Shown here: positions 22,234-29,272 of the stretch, one piece after another
Numbering within the stretch: position 1 is the stretch's first letter
Layout: every line of letters begins with the position of its first letter
Source: Thermoplasmata archaeon
Lineage (GTDB): Archaea > Thermoplasmatota > E2 > DHVEG-1
NCBI GenBank assembly: GCA_014894395.1
Contig: JADBLO010000096.1
Location: 1 to 36,822, forward strand
Direction: 5' to 3'
DNA length: 36,822 nucleotides
The notes under the pieces: model-generated
Told to the model about the DNA's origin: nothing
The model's input: only the letters and a program-made list of their open reading frames with translations
Database searches by the model: none
Program-made: the position numbers and the translations under genes

Positions 22234-23943
22234 ATGAAAAAGAAACCCGCCACCCCGCTCGACGCCGCCGAACTGCGCAGCCAGGCGGAAGTAAAGTTGA
22301 GCGAGCGCAAGAAGAAAACCGCGGCTCATCCCGCGACGGAGCCCGACCCCCAGCGCCTTGTCCACGAACTGGAAGTGCACCAGATCGAATTGGAGATGCA
22401 GAATGAAGAACTGGTGCAATCACGCGCACAAGTGGAGGCGGGGCTGCGCCAGTACACCGACCTGTACGACTTTGCCCCCATCGGTTATTTTACGCTGGCG
22501 CGTGACGGCGCGATCCATCAGGTCAATCTGACCGGGGTGAACCTGCTGGGCATAGAGCGCAACGCACTGATCAAACGACGCTTTGGAGTATTTGTTTCCG
22601 CCCAGTCACTTACAACTTTCAGTGCCTTCCTTGATGATGTATTTACGAGCGGGAGCAACAAGACCTGCGAAGTCACGCTCCAGAAAGATGGGTCTACTCC
22701 GCTTTTCGTGTACATTGAAGCCATCACAAAGGATGGGCAGCGCGAAGTGTGCCACGTCGTGGTGGTGGACATCACTAAGCGCAAGCAGGCTGAAATAGCG
22801 TTGCAGGAGAGCGAGCAGCGGTACCGCCTGATTACCGAAAACATGAACGACACGGTCTGGCTCATGGACATGAATCTGCGCACGACCTTTATCAGCCCTC
22901 TAGTGGAACGCTTGCGCGGTTACACACTTGAAGAATTACAGACGCTGCCCCTTGATAAGCAGCTTGCTCCGGCTTCGTTCGCGTATACGCGAGACAAGCT
23001 GGCGCAAGAGCTGACCCCGGAGCGACTGGCCGATAAGAACGCCAAAATCTCGGTCTTGTTGGAGCTAGAGTTCTATCGCAAAAGCGGCTCTACGCTTTGG
23101 AGCGAAAACAGCTTCACAGTCATCAGAAACGCAGACGGTCAGCCGGTTTCCATCCTGGGTGTGGGGCGCGACATCACCGAACGCAAACAGATGGAAGTTA
23201 AACTTCATGAAGCTCATCAAAAAATCGAAACACGTACAAAGGATCTTGAGATGATCAACGAAAATCTGGACAGTTTTGCTTATTCTGTCTCTCATGACCT
23301 TCGTGCACCACTTCGAGCTATAAGTGGTTTCGCCCAAGTGTTAATGGATACACAGGGAGATAAAGTCAATGAGGAGATGCGACATTATCTCGATCGAATT
23401 AGTGAAGGAGCTAAAAAAATGGGCCAATTAATCGATGATCTCCTAGGTTTCTCAAGGGTCACCAGGAGCGAGATAAAATACGAGAAGATAAATGTTGAAA
23501 GTATCGTTAATGATCTTGTAAAGGCGTATCGTGAGGTTGAACTGGATAGAGACATTGAATTTATTGTTAATCCATTAGGGGAAGTTGAAGCAGATAAAGA
23601 AATGCTAAAGGTTGTTTTTTCTAATCTTCTTCAAAATGCAATTAAATTCACTATCGATCGAAAAAAGGCTCGTATTGAGATTGGAAGTGAGCAGAAAGAG
23701 GATCATATTCAATTTTATGTTAAAGATAACGGTATAGGTTTTGATATGAGATATAAGGATAAATTGTTCAAGGCTTTCCAGCGGCTCCAAACGGATGAAA
23801 GGTTCTCGGGTACTGGAATAGGTCTTACAACCGTGGAAAGGATAGTATCAAAACATGGCGGAAATATATGGGCCAATGGAGAGGTTGATAAAGGAGCAGA
23901 ATTCTGTTTCACTCTGCCTTCCAAGACGCATGTTGAAGATTGA
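22234..23943 (+). CDS. Chimeric PAS-PAS histidine kinase (bacterial sensor half, archaeal kinase half)
   Basis: The 569-residue protein has an N-terminal coil (RLVHELEVHQIELEMQNEEL), PAS 1 (about 74-185, ending VDITKRKQAE), PAS 2 (about 192-318, ending GRDITERKQME), the phospho-acceptor helix SVSHDLRAPLRAISGF (H354) and an ATPase core with NLLQNAIKF, DNGIGFD and GTGIGLTTVERI. Up to about nt 23190 (residue 319) the DNA is G+C-rich and continuous in style with the CheB-CheR gene. After that it falls to about 30% G+C (23581-23640), like the archaeal neighbours. The change coincides with the DITERK hinge and keeps the frame. AAAGGA precedes the ATG, 15 bp after the CheB-CheR stop. The receiver at 23982 is the likely partner. 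Confidence 0.9.
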   Translation: MKKKPATPLDAAELRSQAEVKLSERKKKTAAHPATEPDPQRLVHELEVHQIELEMQNEELVQSRAQVEAGLRQYTDLYDFAPIGYFTLARDGAIHQVNLTGVNLLGIERNALIKRRFGVFVSAQSLTTFSAFLDDVFTSGSNKTCEVTLQKDGSTPLFVYIEAITKDGQREVCHVVVVDITKRKQAEIALQESEQRYRLITENMNDTVWLMDMNLRTTFISPLVERLRGYTLEELQTLPLDKQLAPASFAYTRDKLAQELTPERLADKNAKISVLLELEFYRKSGSTLWSENSFTVIRNADGQPVSILGVGRDITERKQMEVKLHEAHQKIETRTKDLEMINENLDSFAYSVSHDLRAPLRAISGFAQVLMDTQGDKVNEEMRHYLDRISEGAKKMGQLIDDLLGFSRVTRSEIKYEKINVESIVNDLVKAYREVELDRDIEFIVNPLGEVEADKEMLKVVFSNLLQNAIKFTIDRKKARIEIGSEQKEDHIQFYVKDNGIGFDMRYKDKLFKAFQRLQTDERFSGTGIGLTTVERIVSKHGGNIWANGEVDKGAEFCFTLPSKTHVED

Positions 23944-23981
23944 TAAATGATGTAAAATAGGTTGTAATAGGTGTGGTAAAA

Positions 23982-24416
23982 ATGGACATAGAGATAGAAA
24001 TATTGCTGGTAGAAGATAATGCTAATGATGAAGAATTAGCAATAATCGCATTAAAAAAACACAATATAAAAAATAAAATAAAAATAGCGAGAGATGGCGT
24101 AGAGGCCTTGGAATATCTTTTTGGCTCTGTTGATAGTGAAACGCTTAAATGTTTTGGTCCATTGGTGGTTCTTCTTGATCTCAAGTTACCCAGGATAAAT
24201 GGTCTTGAGGTGTTAAGAAGAATAAAGTCGCATCCAGAAGCGAAAAAAATACCTGTTGTAATATTGACATCATCCAGCGAAGAGAAAGACATTATAGAAT
24301 CTTATCGTCTCGGTGCAAACAGCTATATTCGTAAACCTGTGGATTTCAACCAATTTACAGAAGCGGTGAATCAGATTGGTTTGTATTGGTTGCTGCTGAA
24401 CAAGCAATCGCCTTAG
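23982..24416 (+). CDS. Rcp1-type single-domain response regulator
   Basis: The 144-residue receiver has E11/D12, phospho-acceptor D66 (VVLLDLKLP), T96 (VILTSS) and K118 (YIRKPVDF). At DNA level it is close to the first receiver of the 17840 fusion (an almost identical start, and EALEYLFG). It ends LYWLLLNKQSP, slightly longer than the usual LYWLLLNEPP type, and the reading frame then enters the V4R-like remnant. I use the ATG at 23982 (AGGTG upstream) rather than GTG 23973. It lies 38 bp after the chimeric kinase and is its probable phosphate acceptor. Confidence 0.88.
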   Translation: MDIEIEILLVEDNANDEELAIIALKKHNIKNKIKIARDGVEALEYLFGSVDSETLKCFGPLVVLLDLKLPRINGLEVLRRIKSHPEAKKIPVVILTSSSEEKDIIESYRLGANSYIRKPVDFNQFTEAVNQIGLYWLLLNKQSP

Positions 24417-24590
24417 GTGCAAATCTATGAAAAATCGATTCTAAGAGTTGCTGAGCTCTTCCACAAAGAAGTTGTTGGGGACGAAGTGCACTGCAAGATA
24501 CTGGGCAATGAAAAATGTCTGTTTAAAATCATGGAGAAAAAAGAATCAGAGGAAGAAACAAGAGAAAGAATCAGAAAGATGTTGAAATGA
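24417..24590 (+). pseudogene. C-terminal remnant of a V4R-type (4-vinyl reductase-like) domain protein
   Basis: Directly after the receiver's TAG the same frame is open for 57 codons to the TGA at 24588-24590. It contains IYEKSILRVAELFHKEVV, then GDEVHCKILGNEKCLFKI and a charged tail. The cysteine/GN-KC-F ending resembles the metal- or ligand-binding end of V4R domains in archaeal regulators. Another frame just upstream (AAEQAIALGA, about 24386-24415) would join it naturally if one frameshift were removed. It overlaps the next gene by ATGA, so it was once part of that operon. It could still be translated from GTG 24417 as a small protein. Confidence 0.45.
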
Positions 24591-25156
24591 AAACAGAACA
24601 TATAAAAAAGATAAAAAATGCATTCAAAGATTTACCAGACCACTGGCTACTGTTATTCGTAATGAACACCGAAGATTATCTAGCGAAAAATATAGCTATC
24701 CTAAACGAAGTATTAAAACAAGAAGACGCTGTTGGCGTTTATGTTACCTTAAACCGACCTTATTCAGTGTTAATAAAAATTTTAGAGAAAAACAACATCA
24801 ACACAGACAAATTGTTCTTCATAGACTGTATAACAAAAACATTAGGATCGGAAAAAGAAGAAAAGAAATGTTTATTTTTAGAAAACCAACAGAATTTGAC
24901 AAATATTACAATAGCAATAGATGAGATCGTGAGCGCAATACCATCGAAGAATATATCGTTGTTTGTTGATTCCATGAGTACATTGTTGATTTATAACAAG
25001 GCAGAGACTGTATCAAAGTTTCTGCATTTTCTCACAGGAAAGATGCGGGTTTTGAATTTAAACGGGATTCTACTTTCTACAGAAAAAGAACTTGACCCTG
25101 AATTCGCAGATCAATTGGAGCAATTTGTTGACAAAACAGTAGATTTAAGCAAATAA
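24587..25156 (+). CDS. KaiC/RecA-like protein without a P-loop (paralog C)
   Basis: The 189-residue protein has the strand order of the degenerate KaiC-like group: WLLLFVMNTEDY in place of strand 1 plus Walker A, VGVYVTLNRPYSV, KLFFIDCITKTLG and the Walker B-like NISLFVDSMSTLLIYNKAE (about 124-142), then a last strand NGILLSTEKE. No GKT/GKS is present, so nucleotide binding is doubtful. It is coupled to the V4R-like remnant (ATGA) and followed by a paralog and a true KaiC ATPase. A regulatory partner of that ATPase is a reasonable inference. Confidence 0.72.
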   Translation: MKTEHIKKIKNAFKDLPDHWLLLFVMNTEDYLAKNIAILNEVLKQEDAVGVYVTLNRPYSVLIKILEKNNINTDKLFFIDCITKTLGSEKEEKKCLFLENQQNLTNITIAIDEIVSAIPSKNISLFVDSMSTLLIYNKAETVSKFLHFLTGKMRVLNLNGILLSTEKELDPEFADQLEQFVDKTVDLSK

Positions 25157-25188
25157 AATATAAAAAATATTGTTGATGGTGTTGTAAG

Positions 25189-25743
25189 GTGCAGGAAGAG
25201 ATTGTTACTACTAATAAAAAAATGATTGAGCTTAAAAATTATGAAAGTGTGCTAATAGTTGAGGATGAGAAATCCTTACGAATAACAGTAAATGATATTT
25301 TAAAAACTCTTCAAGATAAACCTATTATTTACCTTAATTTAACTAATACATATAATTCATTAGTATCAAATTTAAAAAAGGATGGGCTAAAGATAAATAA
25401 TATTTTATTTATTGATTGCATTACACAGTTAGCTGGAGGTAATGTCAGCGACCAAGAGAATGTTTTATTTATTAAAGAGCCAAATGATTTAACCAGTTTA
25501 GAAATAGCTATCTCTGAATTTTTTGAAAGCATACCTGGTGAGAAATGGCTTGTTTTATATGGTTTTAGTATTTTTAAAATTTACAATAAAGAAGATATTG
25601 TTTTAAGGTTCATTCAATCTATTTTTGAAAATGCCTCAGTGAATAATGCAAAAATTGTTATTTTATCAACACAAGTAAAGAATGATAGTCTAATTAAAAA
25701 AATGGCCCATTTTTTTGAAAAAGTTGTTATGGAAATTGAGTGA
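25189..25743 (+). CDS. KaiC/RecA-like protein without a P-loop (paralog D)
   Basis: 184 residues if GTG 25189 is the start; ATG 25222 (MIELKNYESVLIVED) would give 173. Strands match paralog C: SVLIVEDEKSLRITV in place of a Walker A loop, PIIYLNLTNTYNSL, NILFIDCITQLAGG, the Walker B-like EKWLVLYGFSIFKIYNKEDI (the usual aspartate is replaced by tyrosine-glycine), and AKIVILSTQ. It is thus degenerate at both nucleotide-binding motifs. The stop overlaps or abuts the start of the true KaiC gene, so the two are translated together. Confidence 0.68.
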   Translation: MQEEIVTTNKKMIELKNYESVLIVEDEKSLRITVNDILKTLQDKPIIYLNLTNTYNSLVSNLKKDGLKINNILFIDCITQLAGGNVSDQENVLFIKEPNDLTSLEIAISEFFESIPGEKWLVLYGFSIFKIYNKEDIVLRFIQSIFENASVNNAKIVILSTQVKNDSLIKKMAHFFEKVVMEIE

Positions 25744-25745
25744 AA

Positions 25746-26666
25746 ATGACGCAAGAAAAGAGTGAACAAAATAATATTTTTGATATGTTAAAAATCAAGG
25801 CGAATATAGAAAAGAAATTAGGAAAAAATGAAGTTATAGAACAAGGCGGTCAGATTTTAAAGCAAAAAATACAACATACCACTGAGAACTTGAAGAAAGA
25901 TAAAAAGACGAAAAAATATGTTTTAACAGGTATTTCCGGATTTGATGAACTATTTGAAAATGGTATACCAAAAGGTTCTAATATTCTAGTTGCTGGGGGT
26001 ACGGGTTCAGGAAAAACTATTTTTTGTCTACAAACACTTGAGTACCATGTCTCACGTGGGGAAAAATGTTTTTACATGAGTTTTGAAGAATCTGAAAAAA
26101 GATTAATGGAACATATGGAGGATTTTGGTTGGAATCCAGAAAAACTTCTAGCATCAGGTAACCTAAAAATCAAGAGGTATCTACCTAGCGATATACATTA
26201 TTTATCTGAAAAAGGTAGCGATGATGCTATGTTTGCAAAAGAAGAGGACAGCCAACTTTTACAGTTAGAGCCAGTAACTTTGGAAGAAGGATATAAACCT
26301 GATTTTGTTGTCATTGATTCACTTACAGCAATTGCCTCGGCATTTATGGGGAAAGAAGGTTCTTACAGGTTCTATGCCGAGCGACTGTTCAGGTTTTTTG
26401 AAAAAATTGGGAGTACAAATTATTTTATAACAGAGACTAGACAGATGCCGGAAACTTTTTCACAAACAGGTGTTGAGGAGTTCTTAGCTGATGGAGTGAT
26501 TGTTTTGTACAATATTAAAAGAGAGAGCACGAGACAAAGAGCAATTGAAGTTTTGAAAATGCGTGGTACAAAACATCAAGAGAGAATTGTTGCAATGAAA
26601 ATTTCCGATAATGGTATGATTGTTTATCCAAAACAGGAGGTTTTTGGTGGGATGGAAACCAAATAA
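25746..26666 (+). CDS. KaiC-family RecA-like ATPase
   Basis: A 306-residue single-domain KaiC homolog. The hallmark entry is TGISGFDELFENGIPKGS. Walker A is GGTGSGKT (84-91), the catalytic glutamates are in MSFEESEKRL (about 111-120), Walker B is FVVIDSLTAIAS (D191), and the C-terminal part has FLADGVIVLYNIK and VLKMRGTKH, all typical. An insertion of about 30 residues lies between the catalytic glutamates and Walker B. FlaH, which partners FlaI and FlaJ in archaella, is a KaiC relative. This gene ends 80 bp from the 3' end of a convergent pilus operon that has FlaI- and FlaJ-like genes but no FlaH of its own. GTG 25740 is an alternative start. Confidence 0.9.
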   Translation: MTQEKSEQNNIFDMLKIKANIEKKLGKNEVIEQGGQILKQKIQHTTENLKKDKKTKKYVLTGISGFDELFENGIPKGSNILVAGGTGSGKTIFCLQTLEYHVSRGEKCFYMSFEESEKRLMEHMEDFGWNPEKLLASGNLKIKRYLPSDIHYLSEKGSDDAMFAKEEDSQLLQLEPVTLEEGYKPDFVVIDSLTAIASAFMGKEGSYRFYAERLFRFFEKIGSTNYFITETRQMPETFSQTGVEEFLADGVIVLYNIKRESTRQRAIEVLKMRGTKHQERIVAMKISDNGMIVYPKQEVFGGMETK

Positions 26667-26740
26667 TTCATATTTATAGTGATCCTCAAACCAGATTTAA
26701 ACAACCGTTGTCGAAATGAGATTGTTGGACTTGAACACAA

Positions 26741-26748
26741 TTTTTTTT
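26741..26748 (+). terminator. Poly-T terminator after the KaiC gene
   Basis: Eight T stand 75 bp downstream of the KaiC stop, at the edge of the convergent pilin-like gene. This is a plausible archaeal intrinsic terminator for the plus-strand operon. Confidence 0.35.
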
Positions 26749-27589
26749 ATTCAATCCATCCAGGGGCTATTTGCGCATTAATTTCTATGACGTTTAGAGC
26801 GAGATTAACGGTGACTCCAACATGGAATTCTATAGTTACTTCGCCAGTAGTATCCGCCACTGAAAAATCGGGACCATATCTAAGCCCAGCAGATTTTATT
26901 AAAGTACTGTTAAACGCTACATGCCAAGCATTTGGATACTTAGTGGCAATTGTGATGCTATCAACATCGTTCATTACCACGGTATGAGAACTAACGAACT
27001 CTGTTCGTATTGGATATGTTCCATATCCACCTGCAGATGTTCTTCCACCAACTCCTGTGATGTTTACAATATCAAAGGTGATGCTAACATTTACGTTTTT
27101 TATTGCGGAAAAAGGTTTTATGGACATCACATTTCCTTCAGATTGATTCAATATTACAGATCCCGCTTCATAAATGTAAGATTGATCAAGAAAGTATACA
27201 TTTCTCGATGAATATTTTATGATTCCAAGTGAATACGAAAAGTTGTTTGAGCTATTTGTGATTGTCACTGTACATTCATCTGATAAAATCATTAGAGACC
27301 CAAATGCTCTGCTAGCTGAGAAATAAGGTATTTCTTTATTTCCAAGAGTTATGGATGTCGACATTGGTGTTTTTTGCCCAGTTGCAGTTTGTATGTCTAT
27401 TGCAGATTTTAACAAAGAAAACTGATCTTCTACGTCACCCATGTGCTCTGCTTCTATCTGCTTCATCCATTTTGGCACGTACGTGGTTTGTATTAATGAA
27501 ATAACAATGACAATGAGTCCTACAATTAATATTGCAGTAATGATGCCTGCCACGGCATTATCCGAACGCCATCTCTGGTTCATCCTCAT
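26747..27589 (-). CDS. Pilin-like secreted protein with an archaeal class III-type N-terminus (distal gene of pilus operon)
   Basis: The 280-residue protein has a short polar start (MRMNQRWRSDNAVAG), a single membrane helix (IITAILIVGLIVIVISLIQTT, about 15-36) and a large extracytoplasmic beta-rich domain with many N-x-S/T sites (for example ITNSSNNFS). Archaeal genomes often have such proteins next to pilus ATPase genes, possibly as minor pilins or pseudopilins. Cleavage before the helix by a prepilin peptidase is likely but the site (NAVAG) is not canonical. I use ATG 27589, which has GAGGAG eight bases upstream, over TTG 27604. It is the last gene of the pilus operon, after a gene that ends at 27601. 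Confidence 0.72.
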   Translation of the reverse strand: MRMNQRWRSDNAVAGIITAILIVGLIVIVISLIQTTYVPKWMKQIEAEHMGDVEDQFSLLKSAIDIQTATGQKTPMSTSITLGNKEIPYFSASRAFGSLMILSDECTVTITNSSNNFSYSLGIIKYSSRNVYFLDQSYIYEAGSVILNQSEGNVMSIKPFSAIKNVNVSITFDIVNITGVGGRTSAGGYGTYPIRTEFVSSHTVVMNDVDSITIATKYPNAWHVAFNSTLIKSAGLRYGPDFSVADTTGEVTIEFHVGVTVNLALNVIEINAQIAPGWIE

Positions 27590-27600
27590 CTCAATTCTCC

Positions 27601-29262
27601 TCAAGTATGCCTACATCTCGCATCAGCACTTGCAGGTGCGCCCTCGACAGTACCAGCATACCTTCCTATACTGTAAAACTCATAATATCCCAGCCCTTTG
27701 GGGAAGTTAAAGTTCCAACTCCATGGACTATTTAAGTCAGGGTTCAATGCATTCGGCCATTTGATCCAATTTTGCCCGTGTGGACCACTCGTAGTATTCC
27801 ATAAATGAAGCATGATCACGTCGATATTCCAAATATCCTTAATCGTATCTACTGATTCTGTGGCACCTTTCAGCTGTATAGTATATGTGGATGAGGTAAG
27901 TCCCGTTGCCGTAAAATTAGACCAGCCGGTGATTGTAATCGTGCCGAGTGATGACCAGGCTGATCCAGTCCAATAGTTCACAAGTAGGTTCTCGGTCCCG
28001 TTATGCGAAGCAACATAGAAACATACTTTTTTGTTCACCCAATTATAAGTAGTAGCTGTCCATTGATACTCAAAATCAAGATTATAGTTATGTATGGCTG
28101 TACGAGTAACATTAAGACAACAAGCATCAATATATAGATTGTCACCGCCCTTTTTATGTATAAGCGAAACACGTGCTGAATTGACCGCAGCGTGAGTATT
28201 CAATCCACTAATGGGCGTAGTAAAATACCATCCATTTGTGGGTATTACAAACGATCCAGTGAACTCATAAGTATTATCACCATTCGTATCAATTTCCCAG
28301 TCTACATTATCATTATGAGTAGCATTCATAAAAACATAAATACCAAGTTTAACACTAAGACTATCACCAGAGGATGCAGTGTCAGCAAAAGTAAACCATC
28401 GTATAACATCATTATTTTTATTGGATCTAACATAGCTACCAACATCAATCGAATTAAGATAAGGGAAAGTCCCTGCAACAAACCAATCTAATGTAGTAGA
28501 AGTGAAGTAATTAACGTATAAAGCTTCATTAACACTTGATAATCCTTTGTCTGCTTCTTGTATTGTCATTACATCCGTATCTGGGGCTACATCCTGACAA
28601 TTAACAAAATTAGTTTCATTTCCTACATCTGCAACACCATCAACATTGCTAGTATTGCTGTTAACATAGTCATATCCACCGTTCCAACTGATGTTATCAT
28701 CACTCCAACGATAATAAAGTGTAACGTTATTCAACCTAGAATCACCAGTAGCATTCACAGTCAGTGAAGGAGATGTTTGAACGTAGGGGCTAATCGGATT
28801 AACAAATGTATTTAGTGGAGGAATACTCGTTGTTTCTCCCTCCTGGAGAACTCCCATCATCACTATGGAATTGCTATCCATATCAACTACTGTAGCCTCG
28901 ACTTGCAAATTTGTCATATCCCCATATGGGATGACTAGCCGCTCACCTACATTCCATCGATTATTTCCATTTGAATCAATTAAATAATCACCAACTGTCG
29001 CACTATTCCTTGTCCCCCCTACCACGAATGAGACTGTTGCATCTAGACCTAGTGAATCTCCACCACGATGTTCTAGTATTATATTATTACCTTCAATTAT
29101 TCCAACAATGTCTACAGAAGGTGATGACGGCGTAAATGGATAGGACATAACAATGAAATACAATATGGCGAAAAGTGCTACACCTATTCCTACCATTAAA
29201 ATAGCTCCAATGACTTCCGAGACCGCATCATCCGATTTTTTCCATTTTATTTTCATATCCAT
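27601..29262 (-). CDS. Large archaeal pilin-type surface protein
   Basis: 553 residues from ATG 29262. The N-terminus KKSDDAVSEVIGAILMVGIGVALFAILYFIV is the classic archaeal type IV pilin/DUF1628-type start, with a charged segment followed by a hydrophobic assembly helix. An extracellular part follows: a beta domain (about 40-150), an Ig/LamG-like region with SNVDGVADVGNETNF (about 225-260), and a C-terminal FYSIGRYAGTVEGAP stretch like the final strand of archaeal surface-protein domains. Many asparagine-linked glycosylation sites are present. The size is unusual for a major pilin and suggests an adhesive or tip subunit. It lies 10 bp after the FlaJ-like gene. Confidence 0.82.
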   Translation of the reverse strand: MDMKIKWKKSDDAVSEVIGAILMVGIGVALFAILYFIVMSYPFTPSSPSVDIVGIIEGNNIILEHRGGDSLGLDATVSFVVGGTRNSATVGDYLIDSNGNNRWNVGERLVIPYGDMTNLQVEATVVDMDSNSIVMMGVLQEGETTSIPPLNTFVNPISPYVQTSPSLTVNATGDSRLNNVTLYYRWSDDNISWNGGYDYVNSNTSNVDGVADVGNETNFVNCQDVAPDTDVMTIQEADKGLSSVNEALYVNYFTSTTLDWFVAGTFPYLNSIDVGSYVRSNKNNDVIRWFTFADTASSGDSLSVKLGIYVFMNATHNDNVDWEIDTNGDNTYEFTGSFVIPTNGWYFTTPISGLNTHAAVNSARVSLIHKKGGDNLYIDACCLNVTRTAIHNYNLDFEYQWTATTYNWVNKKVCFYVASHNGTENLLVNYWTGSAWSSLGTITITGWSNFTATGLTSSTYTIQLKGATESVDTIKDIWNIDVIMLHLWNTTSGPHGQNWIKWPNALNPDLNSPWSWNFNFPKGLGYYEFYSIGRYAGTVEGAPASADARCRHT

Positions 29263-29272
29263 TATCCACTCT

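Noticed and set aside
19531-23190. Assembly chimera as the preferred explanation of the G+C-rich segment
   Set aside because: It cannot be excluded without reads, but the kinase frame is preserved, a second kinase shows the same hinge-bounded pattern, and the downstream receiver suits the kinase. I therefore keep transfer as the first hypothesis.
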